A stretch of DNA of 64,000 bases from Hymenochaete sp. R1 (lineage: Eukaryota; Basidiomycota; Agaricomycetes; Hymenochaetales; Hymenochaetaceae): contig JAFREE010000021.1 in NCBI GenBank assembly GCA_019400425.1, positions 1-64,000 on the forward strand, given 5' to 3'. Each line of letters opens with the position of its first letter. Position 1 is the stretch's first letter. Positions 25,301-38,243 of this stretch are shown here, in pieces. Under the pieces are notes generated by a model, which had not been told where the DNA came from, did not search any database, and saw only the letters and a list, made by a program, of their open reading frames with translations. The position numbers and the translations under genes were made by a program.

Positions 25301-28300
25301 CGTCGAGACGAGCGGGAACACGACGGCTCGTAACTCTGAGTTGTCATCAATCGTCGTCTTACGTAAGCCCGCGCCTGAACTGAAAGCATCTTCACTCGGA
25401 AAGAAAACTCTCGCCATTTTTACAAATAAATCACAGTCAAATTTATTAATAAGAATTTATGAGAGACTGGTATTTATTTTCCCCCACCATTCCTAAGCAT
25501 CTGATAGTTATATTACAAAACAAATCCAAAAGACCTATGGAATAGGCGAAAAGTTTCTCGAACAAAACAATGTATCCATTTCCTGCAACTCGTTAGCGCG
25601 TGTCTTGACTGAGCTATATTAGTCCTTATCATTATATTACGATCATGGAAGTCAGTGTCAGTGAGCCGTCGCCGTGATACTCGTCTCCAGATATCAAAAA
25701 GGAAGGTAGGTGGTGATTGTCGACTTATTCGCCAGTGCAATTTCAAGTTGCATAGATCATAGCCCTTCACTACTCAGCGCCATGCAAAAGAGCCGTAAGA
25801 AGGTATATGATCGAGATATCTGCGTTGGTCGCGACTTGAGCTGGTATTTCCGGTGAGGCTTTGTCGATAGACGCGAATGAGGGGGACTCAAAGAGGCCGT
25901 CCTCTAAGAATATAATCAAATGCGACGCTTTGGCCCGAACCATAATGCGAGACCAAGGAGAACGGCTTACCGTCATGAAGGAGCTCAGAGTTGGACTCAA
26001 GGACTTACTACTTCGAAAAGTAAAGACTTGCCGTTTTGATCCCCGCGAAAATAATCCAATGCACTTCAGCACGATCTATGATAAAAATAGCCGTGATTGT
26101 GGCTCTGGATAACATATTCAGGATAGCACCTAGATGCTAATGATGCGATCTAACGCTCGATCATTCGTTCTCGAGAGTATCGAAGGGAGATGAAATGCAC
26201 TGAACCTATCAAAGTGAGTCATATCAACAATACTTAATAAGGAGAAACGATAATGATTACTCACGCCACATATGATTTAAAGAAAACCTCATATTGTCCA
26301 TATTATCCTGGAGGCGAGATAGCGAGTACTTCGGTGTCACGCATATACGACTCGGATACTACCCGTCATGGCTTGTCGAGTATAATCGAAAGGACCTTAG
26401 TCAATTTATGACATCCCCTTTCGCGAAGATCAGTCACCATTCATAGTCTTGCTAGTGATGACGTGAGGAAATTGTCCAGCAGCAAGAGGTCTTTATAGTA
26501 GGTTTACTTTTCCTTCCTAGATTTAAACATGTAGGTGTCCTAGCCCCTAGGTCGACACAGGATAAGTGTGCGGCGGGAAGACAAATCTGCCTCGTAATTA
26601 CCCCTAAAATGCATTGGTATGTTGTTGTTGTTTTTTTAAAAAAAAGGGAGGACCGAAGGAAGTAAGCGGACTCCGAAAGCCGTGTAGCCAACGGCAGGCA
26701 TTACCTTGAAAGGGCAGGATGGGTTACACCAAGGAATTAGTGCATAATCAATTAGTGAGACTGAAGTCGGTCAAACGCACTGGGACTTAGACCAGCTAGA
26801 GAAGTCATTGATATGGGTAGCGTGGAAACGATCCGCATAGCTTTGACCCATCTGTTCCCACAGATGCTTCCTAAGCAGTCTATTTTCCGCCTCGCTGTCG
26901 TCCGTGTTTCCTTCGCCAATCCAAGTTTTCACCGGTATCTATCGGCGCTCCTGCTCGATCTCCGAGAGGGACTGCTTGTAGCGAAATGAGTAGCGAAATG
27001 AGTAACGTAGCTTCAAATTCTTTCTTTCGTAAACAAACACGCACTCGGGGTGCCACTGGCACCCTGAAATAAAGGAGATGGTATCTCGTTCATAGAGTCA
27101 TACATCACACATCTGCCTGCGAGAATCTTCCTTCTATCAGTGCTTCTGTAGATGCTTATACGAAAGCAGTAAAACGGTCTTACATCAAGCGACCGCAGGA
27201 AGCACTGAAGTGCTTTGTTGTGTCCAAGATCTGAGGTTTGGCTCATGAAATATACCGGCGAAAACGGAAAGCGAAATGAAGATTCCCTCTGACTCTGTGC
27301 AAGCTTGGTCGAGCACTATGCCGTCAAGTGAGCTTACTGATCTAGACACAGATGACGAATGTGACGAACGTACTTCAGGCGATTGTCTGAGAATTCAGCT
27401 CATATGCCGGGCGTGAAGGCTCGAACAGGAGCTTGACCTCTGCTAACAAAGAAACACGGAGACCACTTAGTGGGTTCAACAGCCTGAGAAGGAAGCTTCT
27501 TCAAGTTCGATGCACACTATAGCTAAGCGACCGAATAGACCGCATAAAGATACAGTCCCGGAGACAGGGTCGCACCGATCGATGTACTACGAGAGCCCTA
27601 CTCAGCCAGTAATAGGACATCCGAACAAAATCGGACGGAATGCGATGCAGGATGAGAGTTTAGCGCTCCGTTTGGGGGTTAAGAAGTCTCTTCTTATTCA
27701 AAGATAGGTGCTATTGCCTGGTGGTACATTTCATGCGCCGCTTTGTCATAGCCCGTCAATCTCGAGCTCGGAGGTTAGACCCGCGAAAGTTGTCACTTGA
27801 GAAGCACATGCTATATCCAATCGAATGCATGACGTGTGCTGATAATAGAATCAATCCATCGTGCTTCAGTACTGCGCGTTGCCCTAAGATATCGGATGGG
27901 TCTGATGCATTTCTCTTGAATATCAGAGCTAGGATAAGAAGGCACCTTGGAGAAAGCTAAATAAAAAGGAAATGCAGCGGGTCGTAGGACGCAGAAATCG
28001 GTGTGCACTCGCCATGTAGTAGTAGTCTCTTTCGACGAGAATGTCTCTCCGCGAAGAACGAAATCGAAAGCGCTGTGCGCATGTCTTTCTCGTATACTGA
28101 CTTTGACGGCCTGAGAGGTATCTGGAACATCGTTCATTCGAATACGTTAGATCCGTCGATAGTGGCGCTATCAAAAGAACCCTCCAAGATGCTGGATTAT
28201 CACCCACAATGTACAAGGAATCGGATGTAAATCGGCGCACAATGATGGATTCGGCCTTCCTTTCGCACGAGCACGCGAGCTGGATCGTGAGGCATGCATC

Positions 28301-31300
28301 CCGCCGAGCCAATGGTGCGTGGATAAAATCTGACGCCGATGCAGGCCGCATGGGCGTGAGTCGATAAAAGTCCGGATTCCGAAGCGCGTTGACAAGTTTT
28401 CGTGACTTGAACTTTCGCTGTGAGACACGCAAGGCCTGTCCGTTGTTGAAAACCGTTGAGTTATCGACAAATAGCGTCTTGTAGACTTGTCAACAGTCAA
28501 ACATCCGACGTCGGGTGTTGCACGGTGAAGCCAAGTCTTGAATCTCTTCGAGTTTCAGTTTCAGTCGTCAACCGAACACCGCGAGCTAGAATCGATCCAA
28601 GACACATGTGACTCTATTAATATTGACCGCGGTCGAGTTGAGCGATTAGTACCCCTCTTTGTTGTAATGTGAGAGGAGAGTGGCAGAGCGCCGACACTTC
28701 GTTCTCACCTTTCTAGCCATCTTCAAGCCTGAGAAGAATGAAAGCTGTCTAAGGATAGAAACGAGGTCACATCGCCTGTATATTGGAAAGACAACGCCAC
28801 TTACTTGAACGAATGAGCGATGGAATTCCTCTTGTAAAACGGAGTGAAATCCAACCTGTCGCGGCCTGTCCCAAGCCCCGAATCCTTTTTGGGCTGGCTT
28901 CTTCCGAAAAATACCTAGAATGGGAGAAGAGCGTGGTGTTAACACATTTGCTGAAGGTCAGCCTCATTGGATAGTAACGTTTGCGCTACAGATATTTGAG
29001 ATACGCAATACATGGTTTCAACTGGTAATTCCCCAGCCGTGTTTCTAGGTTCCCTGCTCACAATGGTGTTAGCCAGTAAATCCGTTTGATACTGCACACC
29101 GAAATAAGGGCGAGAAGACGAGTTCGGAAAGGCATAAAATAAGCACGTCATCATCATCAGATGGAAAGTTTAAGCCTGGTTTATCAAGATTGGGGTTAGA
29201 AATACAGCTGTGACAGTAACAGCATAACGGTAGTAACGCTCTCGGGATTTGCCTTATTGGGAAAGCTCTACTGGCACGTTCGCAACGCTCGCTCTGAACT
29301 CTCTTTGACCACCAAGTAGCGCATGTTTGCGCGTCAACGTCCTATCCTTCGAGTTCTAGGTCAACAGGAGAGCCTATGAAAAGATTATACCAGCACCGTC
29401 ACTGCATGCCCAATACAAAATCGTTCAACATCCCTTCTCTTCGTGTTCTAGTCGCGGTCTACGTTATCCCGATACCTAGCACCGGCACAAAGAATTCCGC
29501 GCTTCGCTCAGCTAGCTAGTCGGAAATGGCCAAGAATTAGCTCTGAAAGCGAGCTAGCCCAGCTCCATTCGCAAGTGTGGACAATTCTGGATGCGGCGGG
29601 AGTTGCATGTTCTTGGCCCCTTCAAACCCTATCGGTGGCAAGACTCGTGCATAAGGTGTACGGCGAAATCGTGACTCAACGTCAATATGAATAACGGTTA
29701 GCTGCAGAAGTTTTTTGCGTTATCTTTCTACCGCTAATGTCCTCGACATCTGTCTTCCAGTCTTCAAGTGCTGGAGTCGTATCTTACCGGTATGCGAACC
29801 CCGCTGGTCAATTCATTCCCTTTCTGCGTCTGCATTGTACTTGTCAGCGCCTAGTAGTTACTGCTCAATCTTACACAGTTGGACTACCGGACGCTGGCTT
29901 GCGCCGAATGGAACCACGCCCTTCTCGTGAATTGAGATACACCCGAGCCAGGACCGTCGTCGCGATTCAGTCTTAATTTGGATCCATCATCTACCTTTGA
30001 TTATACAGGACGTGTTGAGCGCTCGTCTCAATTCTTGCTCGCTACGAATCAAACCCTTCCGCCCATTCACCTGGGTCTTCTCGTCGTTGCCGACAACGGC
30101 GTGTCTTCCACAGGTAACTGGACCCTAGCCTAAGGGCAGAAAATCGATCTCGACACCGCCACGTCGAACTCAAAAGCGCAAAGTCCGTGGACTTCTTGAC
30201 GACCCTGAGGCGGATCGAGAGGCGTAGAACGTCGGAGAGCACCAGAGTACGTTCTGTGGGTCCTCACATCTTTACATCAGTCTTGCTCCTGATGTTCAAG
30301 TTGTCCGCGTCGTGATGGTGGTGACAGTGTTGTTGGTGATGTTGATGTTGATTAATCTATGCGGTGGATCCACGTTTTCGGCGAGAAGTTTGCGCTACTT
30401 TTGAACATGCTGGCTTTGGTCCAGAGTAGTTTCCTCTTCGAGCCTTGTAACATCTGCTTCTGTCAACAAACCGCAATCGCAAATTACGTCATCTACGCGT
30501 CGTCATATTTCATCTGTTGCCGACCATGCACATCCGGCGAAAGTGCGAAGCAATTGGCTTTCTCCATTTTCCGCCAGGCGCTTCCTCCGCCGCTGTCTCT
30601 GCGTATATCTTGCTAAGCCGCCGAGATACAGAAAGGGAAACGCGCGATCGAGAAGCACTCTCCGCCTTCATCGTACTTTGCCATAATCAATTAAATCCTC
30701 TCAACGATCGAAAGAAAGAGGGTTCAAACCTGTATTGCGGCGTCGTGTGCATCTCATGAGCACGGGCCCGCAAGCCTTTGAAATAAAGAAAGTATGGGGC
30801 AATTCCGCTGAGGAACCATTTCTTGATTCGTCGTTGGGCCTCTTTGGGATTACTTATCTCATCCCTTGGACAATAAGATGTCTGGAAATGTCAGTCTGAT
30901 TAATGGGTATACTGAACAGATGGAGCTTACGGCAGGACCTTTCTACAGTCCACGGAGCCTATCCCGCTCTTGTACTCAAGAAAATTTCCAAGCGCCGTTT
31001 TCTGAAGTCTCACGGGTTGCCAGGCAATTTCATCTTTGAGAAGTAAAAGAAGGCAAAGGCGGAGATGAGGAGGACGGAGTGCATCGATCGGCAGCAACGA
31101 AAACGAATTTCACCAGCGCTATTCATTCGTTTTCGGCCATGCACCACTTTCGTCTCAATCGGCCTTGTCTTCTTCTCCTTCTGCGCCATCACTACTGTTG
31201 CCGCTCTTCTTCAGAGTCCGCCTGTACGAGAAGACGAGGAGAACACGGCGCTTGAGTTGTCATTCCAAGCCGTCACTCTGAGTCTACATTTTTTCCGTCG

Positions 31301-33900
31301 CAACTACCATTCTCTCTCGTCTTCTCTTCGCGTCGTTCTCGCGCCTCTCGGCCGGAAGCAAATTTCTTCCAGCTCAGATTGCCCAGCTTCCAATGATAAG
31401 CGTGGGTGCACATGGGTTCCCAGGCGGGACTTACGATAAAATCGGCGCATGAAGCCAATACGAGTTACAGCGGCGTCACGAGCGCTACGATCGGCACGAA
31501 CTGAACGTCAGACGGACGGACGGGCCAGCGTCAGCGTCAGCGAAGCAAGGAAAGAAAGAGCAAGCGACATTGGTTCCGATAAGCTTCCCTATCCCCGTGT
31601 CCCCGCGTTTGGAAAGTCTTATAAGCGCCATTAGCTTCTCTTCATCTGACGCATCTGGCCGAACTTATTAGGGGTTCTGTGTACCGTGGTCAGGCGCGAT
31701 CAAAAGCGGTGGAAGCAGTGTTGAAAGAAAATTTGCAGACTCCTGATCAGGGAGATTTCGTGTCCTTGGAAAACGCATGCGAAAGACGCGCGAAACGAGA
31801 TGAGGTGAGTTGAACTTGAAATGGTCGACGGACTCTTTTTACGTTGAGCCGTACACAAGCCGAAACCATACCTCGAGCACCTATACAACTGAATCGCGGG
31901 AGAAGAGGGGCTTGGAGCGATAGCACACGAAGCACAGCTTAGGATCGCATCAATACCATACTTTTACTGAGATCCTCTAGAACCAGACAAGAGAAAGTCG
32001 GAAACGAACGTCGGGATATGGCCTTCCCTTACAGTGTCGCGAGTGGGAATACATGCCGAGAATGGGACGTAGATGAAATAGGTAAAATTCTCAAAATAGA
32101 TTGATTGCCAGATCAGTCAAATCAGATGAATCACTTGGTCCGAATGACCCGTCTTCCCGTTCTCCGGTCTCCGTCTTTCTTTGGTTCCGTTTCCCTGTTC
32201 CGTAGATGGTATCAGTCTAACCCTAATATTACCGCTTTTGGAAACTCGTCGAGTCCGAAAAGTAAATAAGCCTTTCTTCCTGCTATGAGAACACGCTGAA
32301 CGCATTGGCGGTGCGGTGCAGATGGGACAGTGCCGAGAGACGCAGGCTTCGAAAGATACATTGTATTGTGAGAGCAGTGCTGTTGTCCGCCTTGTAGCTA
32401 ATGCTTTGATTCTACTTTTGACAGTTCGTGCGAAGTCAATAATCCATAAGGTGTTCGTGCATGCACCTGTGCGATTACGCCGTAAGCTCGCTTAGGGATC
32501 ATGATTCAGATGTAACAAAAGCAACGTACAATTGCAAATCCAATCATCACAACGTTGACATTGACATAAGCCAGCAAGCTCTAAAAAAAGGTTTGGAAGT
32601 GAGATAGAGCCTCAGGGATCATGGACCGTCCAAGTTCCAATTCGCAAACGGCATCTGGGTGGTAATGCACCGCAAGACTCGCCACTTCCAAGCGGGATAA
32701 TTGAAAAGAAGCCAGCGAGCGCTCGATGAGACGAGCATTCCATATTCGTATTTTTAGACGGGCCCGAATGTTCATTGTATCCTGTGCACGGGCGAAGACT
32801 CGAATAGAGCACGTCCAGTGGCACACAGGGACCGTTCCTCGTTGCATTGCTTCTAAACGCTCCACATATGGGCGCGAAAGATGATGGGAAGCTGAGTCTA
32901 TCCAAGTGCGCAGAAACGCTGCAAGAACGATGTGAGTACCGTGTATTTTCGTTCCTCGCAGCCCGAGGTCCAGAAAAAAGGCAGGAACTGGCACTGAAGT
33001 CCGTCCGGTGGCGGATACCCCATTCTCATCAACAATTCTCTTCGAGGCACGCGAGAATGAGCAAGGACAATACTAGTGATCTGAAGCAGTAGTTCTCGGA
33101 ATCCTCATATTCTCCGGCCACAATTCAATTGCGATAAACACTGGAACAGGAGGAGCCACTCACCGGAGTTCTCAACGTTATCTGGTTTTGTACAGCTCCG
33201 ATCGGATCGCGTAGCCCTTCCTTCCGACAAAGTTCGTCGTAGACTTGATTAGGATGATTGCCTTCCCGAACCCACGCTCGCTAAACTATCGCCCAGCCGA
33301 GGACAATGCTTGATCACCGGAAGGAGAACCCCACGCTCCTCCCCTTTATTCAAAACCTTGTTCGCGGAACGTGAAATCACCGATAACCTCGCGTTTTGAA
33401 AGTGTCTAAAGCATCCTGAAAATCCACAAATACAGATACAGATGATATCACTTCCCGAAAGACATCATTGTTCCTAATTCTGTTCGGCCATCGATGGAGG
33501 GTGCGGATCTGTGCAGGTCGCTGAGACTGGTGCCAGGTAATCGAAAGCGAGTCGCGTATCCGGAGAGTCGGACTAAGAATATTAATAGCTGCTTCCTCAA
33601 GAATGCAGGAATAAGCTCTAGAGAAGAGCCTCAGCTTCATTCCGAAGACTCCGGATATCTTGAAAGATAACTTAGATATTAGAAGAAGCGTGAGGGGTTC
33701 GTCATTGGTTAGAAGTTTCACGGATTGTATAGAAAACGAGTACCAGTGGTAAGGAGATGGGTGAATGGGTGTGAAAGCTTTGAGATGAGAGGAGAGCCGC
33801 GCGGCAATTTACGAACGGCACGGCAGGCTATGCTTACAAATACTTCCCACGGCTTTCATTGGAAATTTGACTTCCGCGGAAATTCAACAGAGACAACTTC
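22302..33900. other. Gene desert of about 11.6 kb
   Basis: No frame here shows a domain I recognise and no chain of splice sites joins frames convincingly. Most frames are under 110 codons. A minus-strand stretch at about 23.7-24.1 kb and one near 22.9-23.1 kb look slightly protein-like (for example LGAGGQYAGFGT) but are broken by stops, so they may be remnants of an old gene. T-run/A-run junctions (GTTTTTT...AAAAAAAAG) occur near 22650 and 26630. I saw no terminal repeats, no reverse transcriptase or transposase motifs and no rRNA. Confidence 0.5.
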
Positions 33901-35500
33901 AAGAAACCAGCAATGACCACTTTCTTCTTCTTTTTATCGTGCCTCAGAGGAAGACAGGACAGAGATCAGAGATAGTGGACTTAAAAGCACCAACCAACGC
34001 TGGCGGCTAAGTTGAGCCCAAATGACACACATGCACATGCCAATTGCACCGCACACCTACACGGAACCCCGGATCACCCGTCTAGGCAAGCCCAAAAACG
34101 TCGTCATACAGTACTAGTGATACACAACCACTGGCACAACCCCCACCACCAATACCTAATAACGTCCCAAATCGACTCAATCACTCGAAGCTCAGGCTCT
34201 CTGGGAAGATCCAACGAGCAAAAGCTTAACGCCGTTGCGTCCATGCCAGGTGCCGGGCGCTGCGGCACCCCCGGGCATCATCGGCGATGGGCGCGGACGA
34301 CCTGAGGGAGAGAGACAAAGGGGACCGGGGCTGGGGTTGGGTCTGGTTCGTGAGCGCGATCGAGGCTTCTTTTTTTTTTTTATAGCTACAGCTACATCGA
34401 CCGAATGACGGGCGGTAAGGTTGAGTTTCGTCTCGTCCCCTTGGACTTAAGCTGCCTTCTTGAAGTTCTTCAACCGTGTGTCATCATGGTTGGCGATAAC
34501 TCGATGTCAATCAAGAGAGAAAAAAGGAAAGTATCAAATTCACTTTTTCTTCTTCTTTGTAGAGCATGGTACTCGGTACTCGCCGCCTACTTATTGTTGT
34601 ACATACAGTATGACACGACACGCTATTGTACCAAACCAGGCTCGATCTCCTGGCACGACCTCCTGGCAGCGGCAGTAGCAGCGGCTCGACCGTGGGTCAT
34701 TTCGTCCCGGGAAGGTATAACAATACTACCACTGTATCGCCCATTTCAATTTCAATACCAAATACCAAATACTCACCCCACCGAAGCGGGAGGTGCTTCG
34801 AGACCTGACACTGATAGACTTGGAACTTAGAACGTTGGAACTCTGGTGTTCGGAGTAAGTTAAGTTGATGACCCAAGTACTAGTCACTAAACTAAACCGC
34901 AGATCTCGATCCTTCGCCGACGCCGCCTTTCCCCAGACGGCACCGCGCACCCGCGCACCGCACCCCAGTCCGGCGTATACTAATATATTAATATGTATAT
35001 ATACAGGTACATATACTATAAACATATATACATACCCTATGCCCTACGCTCGAAGGTCGACCTACATTGAAGATAAATCGATTCTTATATCCGAGGCTGG
35101 GACTATCGTAGCTTGAGGTCATAAGCCATAGGTAGGGTTTTCCCTTCTCCCCCTCCCCTTGGCGTGGCCGAATCAGACGGCGGAAATTTAGAGGATAGGC
35201 AGGAGAAAGTCTGCGCTGTTACTAGTACTGTTCTTTTTCTCTAAACGGCTCTCTTTGAAAGGGAGCTCTCGTTCCCGTTCCCCTGTTTTACGATCTAATG
35301 TAGATGTAGATGAAGTACTTGTATATGCTTTCGAGAACATAAGCGGTACCCAGACCGAGCGTGCGTAGGGTGCCGACAGCGACAGCGATCATCATCATCA
35401 TATAATAATGATTCAAGTTACACACACGTCGAAGGGCCCGTCCGTCCCCAGGCAGATCTAGAGGCACACCATGACAGCGTAGAAAATAGGATAGGATAGG

Positions 35501-35547
35501 CCATCCCATCACATCCCATCGCATCCCATCCCATCACATCCCATCAC
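35501..35547. repeat. CATCC/CATCA pentamer array
   Basis: About nine degenerate five-base units built from CATCC and CATCA in a row. It is non-coding, downstream of the GATA gene. Confidence 0.85.
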
Positions 35548-35632
35548 GAACTCAAAAGCACAAGGGCTCAAATAAAAAAAAACCAAGAATCAAGTCAAAT
35601 TTCCAAATGATAGCAATACAGAACATGAAAAC

Positions 35633-35680
35633 AGGAGATCAGGAGATCAGGAGATCAGGAGAACAGGAGAACAGGAGTCA
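35633..35680. repeat. AGGAGATC octamer array
   Basis: Six tandem eight-base units: three AGGAGATC, two AGGAGAAC and a final variant. The order of variants shows stepwise expansion. Confidence 0.9.
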
Positions 35681-37010
35681 ATAGAAAGAGCCAGGCGTCG
35701 CGGAACAAAATAGCAAGAGAGAGCAGAAGCGCGGACCAGGTTCAGGATCAGGATTGGGGATGGGGGCTATAGCTATGAGACTTTTCTTCGTGAAAACGGG
35801 TAGTAGTAGAGGTGTGTGGGGGGTGAGGGTGTGGATGAGGATGAGGGTGAGGCGAGCAAAGCAATTCGACGTAATCTCGAGTCCAAGAAAGCAGAAGCAG
35901 AAAGAGAAGAAAAATAATAGATACACAAGACGATTAAAACGAACGAACGGAAGAAAGAAAGAAAGAGAAGAGAAGCAAGCATGGAAAGAAAAGAAAAAAA
36001 GACATACGAATCGCATATATATACACAAGAAATTCGAAAGCGCCGATGAGGCGAGGGTGAGGAGGATGTACATCACCACACACCGCACACCCTCGCTCAC
36101 TCACTCGTTCGCGCCGTGAGGTGTTTTCTTCGAGTCCCATTCTTCGTTCTCCGTTCTCCGTTTTCCGTTCTCCATTTTCTATGGGGAGGGCGTGTAACGC
36201 CGATGAAAAGTCGACGAGTAAGTATTCATTGACCGTCCCCGGTTTCGACCTTCGACCACCCGACCCTCGACCACCCGACATCTCGACCTGAATTCAATCC
36301 AACCTCTCCAAATCCGTACCGCCGTATTCTCCGATCATCCCATCCGCCGACCCCGCCTTCACCATTCCAGACCCAAGCGCGTGTCCATTTCCAGGATTTC
36401 TTGCATCTGCATCTGACCCCATCCCGTTATCATGAATCCGCGAAAAAAAAAACCCAAGTTGCCGTTACCGTTAACGTCGACGACCTCGAAATTGCTTCCG
36501 AAGCCCCCAACTTGAAAAAAAGCCGCCGTCTTAGCAATGTAATGGAACTTCGGCAAGTGGCAGGTCGGCGTCGAGCGGGAAGGGGTGAGCGTGCGTGCGT
36601 CGCTAGAGAATCGAATCGAAAGAAAGCTCTGGCTTGCTCTCCCGTCAGCGTCCGCGTCTGCCACCCAACGTCCTCCCTTCCTACGAGCTCCGCCGCCGAC
36701 GCCGACGCCGTTATTCGTAAAACCCACTACACTAGACTTCAATTCCACCTTCGCCCTCGCCTTTCCCGTGTTCACACCTGCGAAACTCCGCGTTCGAAGT
36801 CCGGAATCCGTATACCGCCCGGAGGTGACTCGGAAATCCGAGGCCTCCCTCCGACGACGGACGATGATCCGGGATGGGGATGGGAACTCTCCGGCGAGCA
36901 GCGGACCAACGGGACGTTCATATTAACGTTAATATCAGTCGGAGGAGATCCATGGCGGGTGGCACGGACACGGGCACGGACGCGTGGGGTGGGGGAAAGG
37001 GAAGGAGGAC

Positions 37011-37036
37011 AAAGGGAAAGGGAAAGGGAAAGGGGG
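37011..37036. repeat. GGGAAA hexamer array
   Basis: Four GGGAAA units ending in a G-run form a short homopurine tract, in a wider G/A-rich stretch. Confidence 0.9.
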
Positions 37037-38243
37037 AATTCGATCGGGTCATTGATCGCGTTGATGGATCGACTCATCGAGTATCTTCGTCGCTGTCGCC
37101 GTCGTTGTCGTCGTTGTTGTTGTATTCCTTTCGAGTTCCAGCTTCCACTATCCCGATATCGTGTGTGTGAAAGGCAATCGCCGTTCGCGTCCACATCAGG
37201 TAAGTCGAACGAATAAGGATAAACGCCCAACGGACGGTGACGCTCGGGGCTCGGCGAACCACCCCAAACAGGAAACAAGACGCAAAGGGGCGCGGGGGGG
37301 GGGCGCTTTTTCTTGTTTTCCTCTCACCGTTTCCTGTTTCCTGTCTCCAAGCTTCCCTGACAGTACCAGTGACACGTCCCATAAATACGGAAGAACGCCG
37401 AAAACGTGAGTCGCGAGTCGGGAGTGGCGCGCCGTTCGCATTCGGTACCGCGGAGTTATCAGCAGACTATTAATAGAAGGAAAGATACTGGAAGGGGTAG
37501 GGGAAGGGAGTGAGGAAAGTGGGGGGAGCATACTAGTAGTTCTGGCGGCTAGGGACTAGAGCGAAGAACGTGCGCGGAAGAGAGGGTTGGTCGGCCGGGT
37601 TGGTTGGTTGTGACGATGCTGTCGAGTGCAGGCGTCTGTCTGTTATCTATGCCTCCGAACCCGACTCGGATAGACTCGTACTCGACCGACGAGAATGAAA
37701 GGCGAGCGACGAGCGACGAAGATATCGTCCGAATCAGCGGAGCGGAGCGAGGGAAGAGTCGGTTATCTATTCGTGGGTCGTGGGTCACTAGTCGAAAAGA
37801 AAAACAAAAACAAAATGGATAGATGAAAGGATAGACGGAAAGAAAGAATGGGACGGTGTGAAGATATGATGGAAGTGAACGCGATGCGAAGTTTGGATTA
37901 TTCTAGCCTGTCACTGTCACTGTGTCAGTAAAAACAAGCAATTGGACGTCGATATTTTGGGTATCGACCCGTCCCTCGTAAAATGATAATGATGGGGTAA
38001 TCCATTTTTCGTGTCTCGAGCGGAAAGCAGGTAGGTAGGGAGAGCAAGAGATCTGGGAAGGGAGAAAGAGGCAAAGAAAGCAACGAGAAAAAAAGAAAGC
38101 AATATTCGAAGTGGTGAGTCGAGTCGGGAAATCAAAAACAGGAAAAAAAGAAACATTTCAATCAAGACCAAGACCAAGACCAGACCAGACCATTAATAAA
38201 ACATGTTCAGAGTGTTCGGCCTCGGCTTCGATTCGAGGACCCT

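Larger units (their letters stand above)
33901..38243. other. Gene-free, simple-sequence-rich region downstream of the GATA gene
   Basis: Low-complexity DNA dominates: C/T- or A/G-rich tracts, short tandem arrays and several AGTACTAGT words (34113, 34879, 35221). Long open frames on the plus strand, such as 36401-37216, are made of compositional bias and have no domain. Part of this may be an untranslated tail of the GATA gene. Confidence 0.45.

Noticed and set aside
22640..26645. T-run/A-run junctions as ends of an inserted element
   Set aside because: Only two sites, no target duplication or shared flank could be seen, and homopolymer runs are common by chance.
36401..37216. 271-codon plus-strand frame
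   Set aside because: The product is biased by G/A- and C/T-rich repeats, has no domain, and similar frames occur on both strands in this simple-sequence region.
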